Positions 54,999-64,000 of a stretch of DNA of 64,000 nt are shown here, piece after piece. The DNA lies in contig JAQCHP010000007.1 in assembly GCA_027619595.1 (NCBI GenBank), positions 1 to 64,000 of the forward strand. The letters run 5' to 3'. The position numbers and the translations under genes are program-made. Numbering within the stretch: the first letter of the stretch is position 1; each line of letters starts with the position of its first letter. Source of the DNA: Planctomycetota bacterium. GTDB taxonomy: Bacteria; Planctomycetota; Planctomycetia; Pirellulales; Pirellulaceae. The notes under the pieces are model-generated. The model worked only from the letters and a program-made list of their open reading frames with translations, made no database searches and was not told the origin of the DNA.

Positions 54999-57020
54999 CT
55001 AGTCGCCGTCGCTCCTTGTCTGGGAATCGTGCGTGGCATCAATTCCACGCACAGAAATCTGATAGGTTCTATTGGACCACTTCGATTGAAATTCTTCCCC
55101 TTCAATATACGACCGCAAGGGACCATCGGGCAATTCTGCCCCAAACTCTTCGTGTACAACACACACCCGCTGTTTCGCCTTTAACGCCGAAACGATTCGA
55201 GATTGTTCTTCGGGCCGCAGCAAAAACGGCCAGAAAGTAACATTCAGTGACGTGGGGGGTGGCATCTGCGTCCAGAAATACAAGCTGTTATGTCCGTGTT
55301 CTGCGAATACGAACGTATCGGCGTGTTCTTGCAATGTGGCCACTAGCCAACGATACTGCTCGACCAAATCCCGATCCATGGCCAGTAAGTGGCACCCTGG
55401 AAGGTCCAAGGCAACCAGCCCTTGGCGGTATTTCGTCAACCAGACGCCACGCCAGAGCAGGATGGACAGACTTCCGGCCCATAACAGGCCCCCAGCGAAA
55501 CGCCTACTATACGCAAAGGGTGTCGACATCGAATTTGTCGGGACCGCTTCATCCGATGCAACGACTCGCCCCGCTTCCCATTTTTGAACCAGCGAATCAT
55601 GGACGATCACGACGCACGCCATCAATAAACCAATTGTGCCGACGGCACTTTGTGTACCCGGCGTGGGAAATACCGATAAAGGTTGCAACAGTCCGACCCA
55701 CGCCAACATCTCGCGCGCCAGTGGACTCGACGACTTATACGTAGATCGGGGAATCACTAACAAGACCAACAGACTGGGTACTAGGCTCATTAAGAGTCGC
55801 ACTTGTCCACGCGGTTGCAAACCGTGCACCAAGGGGACGGACGTCTCCCAAAACTGCGCGATGATCGTCGCGAATAGCAAGAACACGGCTAGGGCAGACA
55901 ACACATTCTTTTGGCTCGGCGAAATACCGTTGGAGCGACGTTCACTCGGTATCAGTTGCCAGCAATAAATCGCTACCGACCAAAACATCGCCCATGGCAA
56001 GAGACCGGGCGAATGAAAGAATCGCTGGCCGAACGTCCAATGCTGCGCGACGATACCACGCCACAACCCTGACCACGAAGTTCCCTGGAGGTGCACGAGG
56101 GTAAGCATCGCCGCCACGACAGAGATCAGCGATATCCACAGCCAGGGAACATCGGCACGAAATTCGGCCTCCTGGCCCGAAGCGAAGCAAACACGATGTG
56201 GCAACTCCGTCGGTCGACCCGTGGAAGCGATCGGCGAGAGTTGGCAAGTCTTTTGTCGGTACAGCGCCAATGCGGCACACGCCGTTACTACGGGTAACGT
56301 CAAGACCGACATGTCGGTCAAGTTACGCCGAAACAAAGCGAAAGGGAGCAGAGCGACCAACCCCACCAAGGACGGGAGGGCCACGCGGTAGAAATTTCGC
56401 ACCGTTCTAGGCCGCAACAGAACGATCGAGACACTGAGCGCAAGAAATACGCCAATATTAAGCTTCGTGAGCAAAGCAACGGCCAGTAACATCCCCAAGC
56501 TGGCCAGTCCCACCCGCCGCCAAGTGATGCCCGGACGGTCAAGGCAACCGGCTGCCATCACGACCCCGATCACGCACAGAGCGACCCATTCTTGAGGATG
56601 CCCTGGCTCCAAACAGAGTTTATCCAAGTGACAAAAAACGAGGCAAAAAGCGAGGAAAGTCGTCGTCCACGATTGAGTCATTTGCCGAACACAACTGGCG
56701 GCACCGCAAGAGACTCCCAACCAAAGTACCAACGACTTTAACCGCGTTCCGTCGTGCGTTACCAGCAGACCTAAGGCGTCATTGAGCATCGCTTGCAGGA
56801 CATAATACGCAGGACCGTATTGCGTGAAGACATCGTCGTACAGTGGCCGGCCCTGCATATATCGGCAGAGCGAAATCATTACGTAACCTTCATCGTCGTA
56901 CAGGGCAAATGTACTAAAAATCTGCTGAAATCCGACGAAACCGGCAAGAAAGATCAAGGCAGCGCAAAGGGAAATGACTCCCAAGCCACCAAAAAAGCGA
57001 GATGGCCAACCAAGGGGCAT
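54999..57020 (-). CDS. Polytopic GT-C-type membrane glycosyltransferase, putative
   Basis: A 673-residue membrane protein with about eleven hydrophobic segments. An early extracytoplasmic loop has YDDEGYVMISLCRYMQGRPLYDDVFTQYGPAYY, in which the DDE and QYGP elements match the acidic first loop of GT-C enzymes such as ArnT/GT39. These use polyprenyl-phosphate sugars. It is the last of three minus-strand genes after a methyltransferase and a GtrB-like glycosyltransferase, which could supply its lipid-linked donor. The C-terminal ~150 residues are soluble and end in a SerAspGly tail. Exact acceptor unknown. Confidence 0.68.
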   Translation of the reverse strand: MPLGWPSRFFGGLGVISLCAALIFLAGFVGFQQIFSTFALYDDEGYVMISLCRYMQGRPLYDDVFTQYGPAYYVLQAMLNDALGLLVTHDGTRLKSLVLWLGVSCGAASCVRQMTQSWTTTFLAFCLVFCHLDKLCLEPGHPQEWVALCVIGVVMAAGCLDRPGITWRRVGLASLGMLLAVALLTKLNIGVFLALSVSIVLLRPRTVRNFYRVALPSLVGLVALLPFALFRRNLTDMSVLTLPVVTACAALALYRQKTCQLSPIASTGRPTELPHRVCFASGQEAEFRADVPWLWISLISVVAAMLTLVHLQGTSWSGLWRGIVAQHWTFGQRFFHSPGLLPWAMFWSVAIYCWQLIPSERRSNGISPSQKNVLSALAVFLLFATIIAQFWETSVPLVHGLQPRGQVRLLMSLVPSLLVLLVIPRSTYKSSSPLAREMLAWVGLLQPLSVFPTPGTQSAVGTIGLLMACVVIVHDSLVQKWEAGRVVASDEAVPTNSMSTPFAYSRRFAGGLLWAGSLSILLWRGVWLTKYRQGLVALDLPGCHLLAMDRDLVEQYRWLVATLQEHADTFVFAEHGHNSLYFWTQMPPPTSLNVTFWPFLLRPEEQSRIVSALKAKQRVCVVHEEFGAELPDGPLRSYIEGEEFQSKWSNRTYQISVRGIDATHDSQTRSDGD

Positions 57021-57058
57021 GATTCGTCCTCGTACGTCCTTACCGCTTCCGCGCCCGA

Positions 57059-58171
57059 CTAAGGTTCCGACACGACACGGAGCTGGTGCTGACTATTCGC
57101 CACACTGTCACGCAATACAGTCTGCACCTCGTGCGACAACTGCGTTACGTCCTCATGTAGGGCAACTTCTGTTAGCAAGTCAACTTGACGAGAACACCGT
57201 TCTCGCTCGCTAAAATTTGTCGTACGCGCCACAACAAATGAAGGACGCTGTCGCACTTGATCGTAAATCCGTACAACGTACTCACCCAAGACACTTATCC
57301 CCAACGCATTGAGCGCCCCAAATAGGGCGCTAACCATCGTCACCGACGTCCACCCAGGAATCGCCAGATGCGTGACGAATCGATGGTAGAGCGTATAGAC
57401 CGAACAGACCAGGAACAAAGCAAATGACAGAATCGCGATGCCGTAGAACATTGACAAGGGTGCACGCGAGAAACCAAAAATCGCCGCCTTGGCTAAGGAA
57501 AACAACTGCCGAAGCGTCACACGCGGATGGTCATCGTGTCGAGCAAGTCGTTCGACCGGGATCCCCGTCTGACGAAATCCGACCCAATTACGCAGGCCCG
57601 GAAAGTACCGATCGCAGTCTGGAATTTTCAAGATCTCGTCGACAACGACTCGGTCCATGAGGCCAAAATTTCCGGCATCGGCCGGCAACTCTGTCGTCAC
57701 CAAACTGTTGAGTACGCGATAGAACGCGAAAAACAAGAACTTCTTCCACACGGCTTCCTTGCGCCTCGTCCGTACTGCGTAAACAACTTGGTAACCTTGC
57801 TCCCAACACGCCAGGAACTCCGGTAGGGCGGTCGGACTATCCTGAAGATCGGAGTCCATCACGACCACTGCGTCGCCGCGTGCATACGTGAGTCCGGCAT
57901 GCACAGCCGGTTGGTGGCCAAAATTCCGCGAAAAATGAATCACACGGACATGAGGGTGCGTTTCCGCAATCTGATCCAATAAGTCACGACTGCCGTCTTG
58001 AGAACCGTCATTCACAAAAACGATTTCGTGCCGGTATCCACTCCCAACAATCGCCGCATCCACGGACCGTACAAGTCTCCAGAGAACTTCCCGTTCGTTG
58101 TATACCGGCATCACAATCGATATCAACCGATCTCGATTCGGGCGATCCATGTCTGGATGTCGGTTCGTCAT
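57059..58171 (-). CDS. Polyprenyl-phosphate glycosyltransferase (GT2, GtrB/ArnC-like)
   Basis: A 370-residue enzyme. SIVMPVYNEREVLWRLV near 20, VNDGSQDGSRDLL near 55, FSRNFGHQPAVHAGLTYA near 78 and VVMDSDLQDSPTALPEF near 101 form the GT2 core; the DSD metal motif is intact. Two C-terminal helices (about 240-310) anchor it in the membrane. It likely moves a sugar from a nucleotide donor to undecaprenyl or dolichyl phosphate. An extra ~55-residue tail after the second helix is unusual for the family. The start overlaps the methyltransferase stop in ATGA. Confidence 0.88.
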   Translation of the reverse strand: MTNRHPDMDRPNRDRLISIVMPVYNEREVLWRLVRSVDAAIVGSGYRHEIVFVNDGSQDGSRDLLDQIAETHPHVRVIHFSRNFGHQPAVHAGLTYARGDAVVVMDSDLQDSPTALPEFLACWEQGYQVVYAVRTRRKEAVWKKFLFFAFYRVLNSLVTTELPADAGNFGLMDRVVVDEILKIPDCDRYFPGLRNWVGFRQTGIPVERLARHDDHPRVTLRQLFSLAKAAIFGFSRAPLSMFYGIAILSFALFLVCSVYTLYHRFVTHLAIPGWTSVTMVSALFGALNALGISVLGEYVVRIYDQVRQRPSFVVARTTNFSERERCSRQVDLLTEVALHEDVTQLSHEVQTVLRDSVANSQHQLRVVSEP

Positions 58172-58845
58172 GGAACGAGAACTCCCACAAGTGACAGCCC
58201 AAAGGGAACCTTTCCGCGTTTCATCCACCATCGCTCCCATCGTGACATCGACAGTAACATGCGGTTCACCACGCGATGGACGCGAGGGAACTCCGTCGAA
58301 CGATCACGCGGAAAGCATCGTTGGTAGCCACGCACTGCCACAGCGGCTGGAAGCGTGAAGGCATTCCAGTGCGTCAACCAATCGACGCGGAAACCTGCAG
58401 CTTCGGCATGTTCTCGCAGTTCGTCGGCCGTATAACGGCGGAAGTGACCCAAACGTTTGTCCCAATCGCCGTACAGCCAAGGATAAGCGGGCACCGTCAG
58501 TACCACCGCTCCACTCGGTTTCAAAACTCTCTTGGCATTCCGGAGGACCTGAACAGGGTTGGCCAAATGCTCCAATACGTCGAGTAATACCACGACGCCC
58601 GTCGATTGATCGGCCAGCGGCCAAGGTACGCCCAGGTCGTGGACTTGCAGCTCAGTGAGGCCCAACCGATGGCCACGCGCAACAGCTTCTGGTAGGACGT
58701 CGAAACCGTGCACTTCGTGCCCAAGTTTTTGGAGTTCGAGCAGATTTCGACACGAGCCGATCCCCCCTTCCACAATGCGTTCGGGTTGTGGAAAACGTGC
58801 CTGAATGATTTCGATCACCAATTGGCGTTCGCGATATGCCACCAA
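58168..58845 (-). CDS. Class I SAM-dependent methyltransferase
   Basis: A 225-residue protein of the Methyltransf_11/23 type. The SAM pocket IVEGGIGSCRNLLELQKLGHEVHGFDVLPEAV runs in pieces from about 24 to 55, and LLDVLEHLANPVQVLRNAKRVLKPSGAVVLTVPAYPWLYGDWD near 85-125 is motif IV onwards. Start is GTG 58845. It opens the three-gene operon with the GT2 and GT-C genes, so its substrate may be a glycolipid or sugar intermediate. Confidence 0.88.
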   Translation of the reverse strand: MVAYRERQLVIEIIQARFPQPERIVEGGIGSCRNLLELQKLGHEVHGFDVLPEAVARGHRLGLTELQVHDLGVPWPLADQSTGVVVLLDVLEHLANPVQVLRNAKRVLKPSGAVVLTVPAYPWLYGDWDKRLGHFRRYTADELREHAEAAGFRVDWLTHWNAFTLPAAVAVRGYQRCFPRDRSTEFPRVHRVVNRMLLSMSRWERWWMKRGKVPFGLSLVGVLVP

Positions 58846-58903
58846 TAGGAGTCCTCTAGCTCAATCAGTTCGTCTAGATGTTGAGGATCCATGGGATGAC
58901 CTT

Positions 58904-58957
58904 ACCATGTGAATGGGCCAGACCATGCGTATGGACCAGACCATGCGAATCGGCCAG
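58904..58957. repeat. Tandem repeat, three copies of an 18-mer
   Basis: Three copies of ACCATG(C/T)GNATSGRCCAG lie head to tail (58904-58921, 58922-58939, 58940-58957) with 2-4 differences each. They are about 60 bases upstream of the minus-strand methyltransferase start. They could be a protein-binding array or a slippage product. Confidence 0.8.
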
Positions 58958-59159
58958 GTGGTTCGTCGGGTTATGGTGGCGGGCAGTAAATTCGAGGCAG
59001 GAGGAGGGGTTGCCTCCAGAAGAACATACCCCATGGATTTACCCCAACGTACGCAGAAAACAGCCCCACCAACATCCAGCCGTAGCAACCGAACCGATAT
59101 TACCGAATATCGCGGTTACAACAATGTATCGATCGCGTGACCACAACCGGCGCGAGAGG

Positions 59160-59191
59160 TTAGAAAAATGAGAAGATCCAGATTCTCATTC
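59160..59191 (-). terminator. Terminator-like hairpin downstream of the lipoprotein gene
   Basis: On the minus strand AATGAGAA, an 8-base loop, TTCTCATT, then TTTCT follow at 59190-59162. The stem plus T-rich end fits a Rho-independent terminator for transcripts entering from the lipoprotein gene at 59349-60560. Stem is A/T-rich, so strength is uncertain. Confidence 0.45.
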
Positions 59192-59217
59192 TTGCAATGC
59201 CAATAGAGCCGCACTCG

Positions 59218-59255
59218 TAACGCAAAATAATTCAGCTACGGCGTTGCCCGCTGGA
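59218..59255 (-). repeat. Dispersed ~35-bp repeat, copy 2
   Basis: The block aacgcaaaataattcagcta and on to gcccgctgg matches 36-75 with about three differences. It again lies 3' of a minus-strand gene, about 95-130 bases past the lipoprotein stop. It is flanked by hairpins on both sides, so this copy may be part of a larger mobile or structural element. Confidence 0.6.
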
Positions 59256-59348
59256 CTAGGTAAATAGATGGGCCTTCGGCCCGCGAACTCAGAAACGTCG
59301 CAGCCTCACGATACGTCAGTGTAGGAGGTAAAGCACACTTTGCGACGT

Positions 59349-60560
59349 TCACTTTACGTGCAACGATGGCAGCTCGACTACATCTGCTTGCAAAGCCAAA
59401 TCTGTAGCCAAGATCAGATTATGCGCCGCAGGCAGAGGAAGAGCCATCGTCGCTTGCACGCCGCAATGATCGACCCGCATGCGTACTTGATCACACGCGT
59501 ACTGCGCCATTTTGGGTAGACGTGTCGCCAGTTTCTTCCAATCGTCCGTAATGGTGACTCCTGCCAAGTACCGGTCAACACGTTGGGGTATCTGCTCGAC
59601 TTGCTCGCGAAACTGAACAGAATACTGCGTCACAGGAAGTGTGATATCCGGAACGGCTCGCAACTCGGTAAACCAGTACTGCTCAAAATGAAGACTCAAC
59701 GATAGGCCTTGTAGCCTTGCGCCCAGCAGGCGGTGCATCAGGCCGGGGATCGATTCACGCGATCCACGAAACAAAGGACGACCATCCGCGAATAAGAAAC
59801 TAGGAACAGTCAGCACCGTAACGTGTCGATCGCTATCGGTTTCACGTAGCAACTGCTGCATTTGGCGCTGTAGGACTGGCGCAATGTCGCCCTGAAGCAC
59901 AATATCCGGCATGTCTTCCAGCGACGCCAATACCAACGTTCGACCTTCCTGCTCGGGGGGAGCGTAGAAACACCACCCATCATGCTGCCGATACAAATTG
60001 GGGGCTGCTCCCAGCGACTGAGCAGTCTCCCACCAAGAGGGCCAAGGCCATGCAGAATCGAATTCAGCTACGACCACCGGTCGAGGTAGTCCCTGGTCTT
60101 GCGGCTGCAAACCTAGGGTCAACCTCGTAACATCGTTCCAGGTGGTACCGGTCCGTTCACGCCATTGCTCGGAAAGCCAGACAAAGTCAGCCCCCAGGGC
60201 ACGAAGAATGAGTTCGTGCCCGTCACATTGGTGCATCGCCGCTGGACGCCACATGAGAATCCAAGGGGTCCCAGCCGAAATGTATCTCAACGGCCACGGC
60301 GTCCCATCGGTGGGAGAACTCCACTCGTCCGGCGCGAGGCTGCCTGGCCCGTTGTCCGAACCTTCGACAGGTGTCGAAGGGGTGCCTGCCGTTTGGTCCG
60401 AAGGTCGTGCGGGCGACTCGTTCGGATTGTGGTGGGCTGGCTGCACTTCGGGGGCGGTTTGCTCACAGGAGACCAACATGAAGCACAACGCACATACGAC
60501 GATGGCCGCAACGAACGGCGCTACCCTGCGTCTGAAAACGCAACCGTCTTGACACTGCAT
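59349..60560 (-). CDS. Hypothetical lipoprotein
   Basis: A 403-residue protein with a signal peptide and clear lipobox (MLVSC, Cys at 32) followed by a Pro/Ser/Thr-rich linker of about 60 residues. The rest alternates strands and helices (PWILMWRPAAMHQCDG, RPVVVAEFDSAWPWPSWWE, HVTVLTVPSFLFADGRP), without a motif I recognise. It is probably a membrane-attached surface or periplasmic protein. It sits downstream of the threonine aldolase gene with a 38-base gap. Confidence 0.7.
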   Translation of the reverse strand: MQCQDGCVFRRRVAPFVAAIVVCALCFMLVSCEQTAPEVQPAHHNPNESPARPSDQTAGTPSTPVEGSDNGPGSLAPDEWSSPTDGTPWPLRYISAGTPWILMWRPAAMHQCDGHELILRALGADFVWLSEQWRERTGTTWNDVTRLTLGLQPQDQGLPRPVVVAEFDSAWPWPSWWETAQSLGAAPNLYRQHDGWCFYAPPEQEGRTLVLASLEDMPDIVLQGDIAPVLQRQMQQLLRETDSDRHVTVLTVPSFLFADGRPLFRGSRESIPGLMHRLLGARLQGLSLSLHFEQYWFTELRAVPDITLPVTQYSVQFREQVEQIPQRVDRYLAGVTITDDWKKLATRLPKMAQYACDQVRMRVDHCGVQATMALPLPAAHNLILATDLALQADVVELPSLHVK

Positions 60561-60598
60561 TCGGCCGTTCCGTGATGTGGGTTTCCAATGTACTTGAT

Positions 60599-61687
60599 TT
60601 ACTTGACTCGCGATTTAGCCAGGCCGTCGACGACTTCGTTTAACATTTCGATCGTGTAGGTAATTTGCTTAGCATTTAGGTCTAAGTGCGTTACCGCGCG
60701 AATGAGTTGCGGCGCGACCGCATACACAAGAACGTGTCGTGACTGAAGTTCCCGCACGAATTGGGACGCTGGACCAACGGCTGGATCGACGTGAAAAATC
60801 ACAATATTCGTATCGATGCGGTCGGGGTGCAAGGAAAGATACTCACAGTTGCGGATGCCTTGACCGAGTTGTTGTGCATGTTCGTGGTCCACAGCCAAAC
60901 GTTGTACGTGGTGTTCGAGGGCGTAGATGGCGGCAGCTGCAATGATTCCGGATTGGCGCATCCCTCCGCCAAATGCTTTGCGATGACGTCGAGCACGTAC
61001 CATTGCGTCACGCGGCCCCGCCAAGGCCGAACCGATAGGCGCCCCCAAACCCTTACTAAAGCAAACGCTCACCGTATCAAACGATTGACTTAATTGTTGC
61101 ACATCGATCCCCGAAGCAACACTTGCGTTAAATAGTCGAGCACCGTCAAGATGCGTCATGAGCCCATTCGCATGCGCCCATTGACAAATGGCTTCTACTT
61201 CATCCAACGGCTGAACCGTGCCCGCGGCCCGATTGTGGGTATTCTCAAGGCAGACCAACCGGGTGGAAGTGAGGTGATCATTGACCGCATGGATTTGATC
61301 TTGAAAGTCCGCCAGGCTGAGGACACCAAAATTGCCCAGCAAGGGTCGGCCGACTAGTCCGCTTAGCGAGGCAAATGCGCCCTGTTCCATATTGAGGATA
61401 TGGCAGTTCGCTTCGCAGAGGAATTCATCCCCGGGCTGGCAATGCAAGCGGAGGGCAATTTGATTGGTCATGGTTCCGGAGGGCATAAAGACTGCGGCCT
61501 CCTTGCCCAATTGTTCGGCGACCATTTTCTCCAATCGATCGGCCGTCGGGTCGCCTTCGATGACATCGTCCCCCACCTCCGCAGCGGCCATGGCGCGACG
61601 CATCTCGGGGGTAGGACGAGTCACAGTATCACTTCGCATATCGACGGGCCCACCGGCCGGGAGGTCACGAACTTTTGTCGATGCCAT
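60599..61687 (-). CDS. ltaE: Low-specificity L-threonine aldolase
   Basis: PLP enzyme that splits threonine or allo-threonine into glycine and acetaldehyde. It has 362 residues. DMRSDTVTRPTPEMRRAM near 17, VGDDVIEGDPTADRLE near 37, FMPSGTMTNQIAL near 66, HLDGARLFNASVA near 180 and the PLP Lys in VCFSKGLGAPIGS near 213 are the family signature. The product glycine could enter the glycine cleavage pathway encoded in this window. The gene is in its own minus-strand pair with the lipoprotein gene. Confidence 0.93.
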   Translation of the reverse strand: MASTKVRDLPAGGPVDMRSDTVTRPTPEMRRAMAAAEVGDDVIEGDPTADRLEKMVAEQLGKEAAVFMPSGTMTNQIALRLHCQPGDEFLCEANCHILNMEQGAFASLSGLVGRPLLGNFGVLSLADFQDQIHAVNDHLTSTRLVCLENTHNRAAGTVQPLDEVEAICQWAHANGLMTHLDGARLFNASVASGIDVQQLSQSFDTVSVCFSKGLGAPIGSALAGPRDAMVRARRHRKAFGGGMRQSGIIAAAAIYALEHHVQRLAVDHEHAQQLGQGIRNCEYLSLHPDRIDTNIVIFHVDPAVGPASQFVRELQSRHVLVYAVAPQLIRAVTHLDLNAKQITYTIEMLNEVVDGLAKSRVK

Positions 61688-61896
61688 TCTGTCTACCTTA
61701 TTGTCAATCGAAGAATGCTTTCAGCCAGGCCCGCGAATAATTATCACGCCAAACGGGGTTCCGTGGAATGATTGGGGACGCCACAATGAATGGAATTCTA
61801 GCGGACAGGCTCGTTGGGTTCTCGCCCACCTGGACTAACTATTTCCTGGCGTCGGGACCGCCCCAACCAGCAAGCAACCTGAGGCAATTGCATTTC

Positions 61897-63249
61897 ATGG
61901 CACTCGACATCCGGCAATGGGACACTCGCCATGCGAATGTGCAACCTCTACTGGACGCATTGCGGGAAAGCCTGAGTCCTCGCGGTGATATGGTCAGCGA
62001 AGCGGGGCGTCGTAAGACACGCGCGGTATTTGGGGCCGAATTAGCGCCGCAAGCGGTCGTAGAACGCATCTGTCACGACGTGCGTGTGCGTGGACTCGAT
62101 GCGGTCCTGGAATTTTCGCGACAGCTCGACGGAGCAACGCTCGCACCGCAAGAATTGCAAGTGCCAGTCACGGAGTTGGAACGAGCCCATCGAACGGCGC
62201 ATCCCTCGTTTCTACAGACGTTGCGCAGCATTATCGCCAATATCTCCGAGTTCCAACGCGCGATTCTCCACCAAGACGTCACGGTCGAACGTCCCCAGGG
62301 TGTGCGGTTGCAGCAGCGCTATGAGGCCATCCAGCGCGTGGGGATTTGTGTACCCGGTGGTGCTGCAGCGTACCCATCCACAGTCCTGATGGCTGCCGTC
62401 CCCGCGCAGGCAGCTGGTGTCGGACAAATCGCAGTTGTGGCACCGCCCACCCCATTTGGCGCCTACAACGATGACCTCCTGGCAACTTGCTATGAGGTTG
62501 GCATCCGCGAAGTCTACCGCGTGGGAGGGGCGCAGGGAGTGGCGGCACTCGCTTACGGCGTTCAGGGCCTACCCAAGGTCGACAAGATTGTGGGGCCCGG
62601 TAACCTGTTTGTCGCACTAGCGAAAAAGCATGTCTTCGGTGAAGTCGATATCGACTCGATCGCCGGACCGAGCGAAGTCGTGATCCTGGCGGATGAGTCG
62701 GCTCAACCACGTTTCTTGGCGGCCGATCTGCTCGCTCAAGCCGAACACTCCCCGGGTGCGAGCATCCTGGTGACTTGGTCCGACACTTTACTGCAGGCAG
62801 TAACTGACGAACTCGAACTTCAACTCCAACACTTGACCCGTGAGGATTTGACGCGCACCAGCCTCGCGGCCTATGGTGCGCTCATTCAAACAGCCGATTC
62901 GCTGCAGGCCGTGAATATCAGTAATCTGATTGCGCCAGAACACCTGCAGCTTTGCGTCGAGGATCCTCACAGTCTATTAAAGAACATCCGAAACGCCGGC
63001 GCCGTATTTCTGGGACACCATTCCCCCGTTGCGGTCGGGGACTATGCTGCGGGTCCTTCTCATGTTTTGCCAACCGGAGGAACCGCTCGATGGGCCAGCG
63101 GCTTATCGTCCAATAGCTTCCTTCGCAGCTATAGCGTGATCGAGTACTCGCCCGAGGGCCTGTCCGCAATCGCGGACGACGTCAGACGCCTGGCTGACAA
63201 AGAAGGACTCACCGCGCACCGCAATAGTGTTGACGTACGTTTCCCCTAG
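61897..63249 (+). CDS. hisD: Histidinol dehydrogenase
   Basis: Last enzyme of histidine synthesis, zinc-dependent, NAD-linked oxidation of histidinol to histidine. It has 450 residues. [26 protein letters not shown] near 150, [12 protein letters not shown] near 210, [31 protein letters not shown] near 235-262, and [13 protein letters not shown] near 275 are signature stretches; the ligands Q, H, D and H appear within these and in [11 protein letters not shown] near 350. ATG 61897 follows a non-coding leader. It is 35 bases before hisC. Confidence 0.95.
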   Translation: MALDIRQWDTRHANVQPLLDALRESLSPRGDMVSEAGRRKTRAVFGAELAPQAVVERICHDVRVRGLDAVLEFSRQLDGATLAPQELQVPVTELERAHRTAHPSFLQTLRSIIANISEFQRAILHQDVTVERPQGVRLQQRYEAIQRVGICVPGGAAAYPSTVLMAAVPAQAAGVGQIAVVAPPTPFGAYNDDLLATCYEVGIREVYRVGGAQGVAALAYGVQGLPKVDKIVGPGNLFVALAKKHVFGEVDIDSIAGPSEVVILADESAQPRFLAADLLAQAEHSPGASILVTWSDTLLQAVTDELELQLQHLTREDLTRTSLAAYGALIQTADSLQAVNISNLIAPEHLQLCVEDPHSLLKNIRNAGAVFLGHHSPVAVGDYAAGPSHVLPTGGTARWASGLSSNSFLRSYSVIEYSPEGLSAIADDVRRLADKEGLTAHRNSVDVRFP

Positions 63250-63284
63250 TCGATTTAATCTCCCACTTAGCCGACCGTGACCTA

Positions 63285-64000
63285 TGTCCAAAACTGGAGT
63301 TCGCTCCCATATCGAATCGCTGCAAGGGTACGCTCCTGGCGAGCAGCCGCAGGCAAGTAAATACCTGAAACTCAACACAAACGAGAATCCTTATCCTCCG
63401 TCACCCCAGGTGGAACCTGCCGTACTGAACGCAGTGCGGCGAGGCTTGGAACGTTATCCCGATCCGCTGGCGACCGCATTTCGAATCCAAGCTGGACTGC
63501 AGCACAACGTACCGCCCGAATGGATTCTCTGCGGCAACGGTAGCGATGATATTCTCACGATCGTCACACGTGCGATGGTTGGCGAAGGAGATTACCTCCG
63601 CCTGCCCCACCCCAGCTACGTCCTGTATCGGACGCTTGCTCAGCTGCAGAACGCCAAATACCAAGAAGTCCAATTCGACCGTACATGGAACCTGCCCGCT
63701 GCGTTCACGAGCGGAACCCCGGTACCGAAGCTCGCCTTCTTACCCAACCCCAACAGTCCTTCCGGTACGATGCTGCGAGTTGAGCAAGTGGACGAAATTG
63801 CGCAACAACTCCCCTGCCCTTTGCTAATCGATGAAGCCTATGTCGATTTTGCGGAAACCCATTGCATCGAATTGGTACGGCGCCATGCTCATGTGATGGT
63901 GTCGCGAACGCTGAGCAAATCGTATGCACTGGCCGGCTTACGTTTCGGATATCTGATCGCACAACCTTCACTGATTCAACAACTTATTAAAGTCAAAGAC
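63285..64000 (+). CDS. hisC: Histidinol-phosphate aminotransferase, 3' part beyond window
   Basis: Converts imidazole-acetol phosphate to histidinol phosphate with glutamate. The first 238 residues are present: LKLNTNENPYPPSP near 29, YPDPLATAFR near 57, GNGSDDILT near 83, LPNPNSPSGT near 150, DEAYVDFAE near 183 and the PLP Lys in SRTLSKSYALAGLRFGYL near 208. The frame is still open at base 64000. It follows hisD closely, so both are probably one transcript. Confidence 0.93.

Larger units (their letters stand above)
58846..59348. other. Structured non-coding region
   Basis: About 500 bases between the lipoprotein gene's stop and the methyltransferase start, both on the minus strand. It holds the 18-base tandem repeat, a terminator-like hairpin, a GGGCC-TTC-GGCCC hairpin at 59270-59282, a 9-bp inverted repeat AACGTCGCA/TGCGACGTT (59294-59302 and 59341-59349) and the second copy of the dispersed repeat. 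Frames here show no gene. Confidence 0.6.

Noticed and set aside
58861-59088. Minus-strand frame with WPIRMVWSIRMV repeats
   Set aside because: The protein repeat is just the translated 18-mer DNA repeat, and there is no good start or family match.

Overview
The window looks like a chromosomal segment of a planctomycete, probably of the Pirellula/Blastopirellula/Rhodopirellula side. This is inferred from gene content: a CHRD protein with a PEP-CTERM sorting tail, DUF1573 and PQQ-propeller secreted proteins, GYF/DUF4339 proteins, an MJ0042-type zinc-ribbon protein with one membrane anchor, multiheme proteins with CXXCH motifs, and many short operons on alternating strands. I saw no rRNA, tRNA, CRISPR array, insertion sequence or phage gene, so this is ordinary chromosome with some accessory gene clusters.

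Layout. 0-5 kb (minus strand): a broken CHRD/PEP-CTERM gene, a tetraheme protein with a degenerate nucleotidase-like domain, a DUF1573 protein and a core MetE-like enzyme. 5-11 kb (minus): O-antigen ligase-like and WecA/MraY-like envelope glycan genes, DUF4416 and proS. 11-17 kb (minus): a small membrane peptide, an orphan nucleotidyltransferase, a flavoprotein with a C-terminal triheme tail and a SWIM-SNF2 helicase. 17-26 kb (plus): a YhaM-type exonuclease overlapping RNase R, then gcvT-gcvH-gcvPA-gcvPB and a lipoate ligase-like gene, a complete glycine cleavage unit. 26-30 kb: an FHA protein, a duplicated-motif protein, a TPR lipoprotein and serC. 30-38 kb: a class III cyclase, a TolC-like lipoprotein and a DevBCA-type exporter whose ATPase carries a cyclic-nucleotide-binding domain. 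38-48 kb: amidohydrolase, PQQ propeller, serA, rarD, nadC, a ComEA-like protein and uvrB. 48-53 kb: secreted hypothetical, matrixin protease, LuxR-type regulator, GYF protein, glutathione peroxidase and hydrolase. 53-59 kb (minus): a zinc-ribbon membrane protein and a GT-C/GT2/methyltransferase operon. 59-64 kb: a lipoprotein, threonine aldolase, hisD and the start of hisC.

The most interesting system is at 29.8-37.9 kb. A soluble FHA-GAF-nucleotide cyclase lies beside a full tripartite exporter: membrane fusion protein, two DevC-like permeases, an ATPase, and a TolC-like protein encoded convergently. The ATPase has an intact-looking cyclic-nucleotide-binding domain fused to its C-terminus. 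I infer second-messenger control of export, and neither the substrate nor the nucleotide is evident from the sequence.

Other points are an in-frame TAG in the CHRD gene, a probable AUC start in rarD, a flavocytochrome lacking the usual fumarate reductase residues, several tandem repeats next to promoters or gene ends, and a roughly 35-base dispersed repeat found downstream of two unrelated minus-strand genes at opposite ends of the window.
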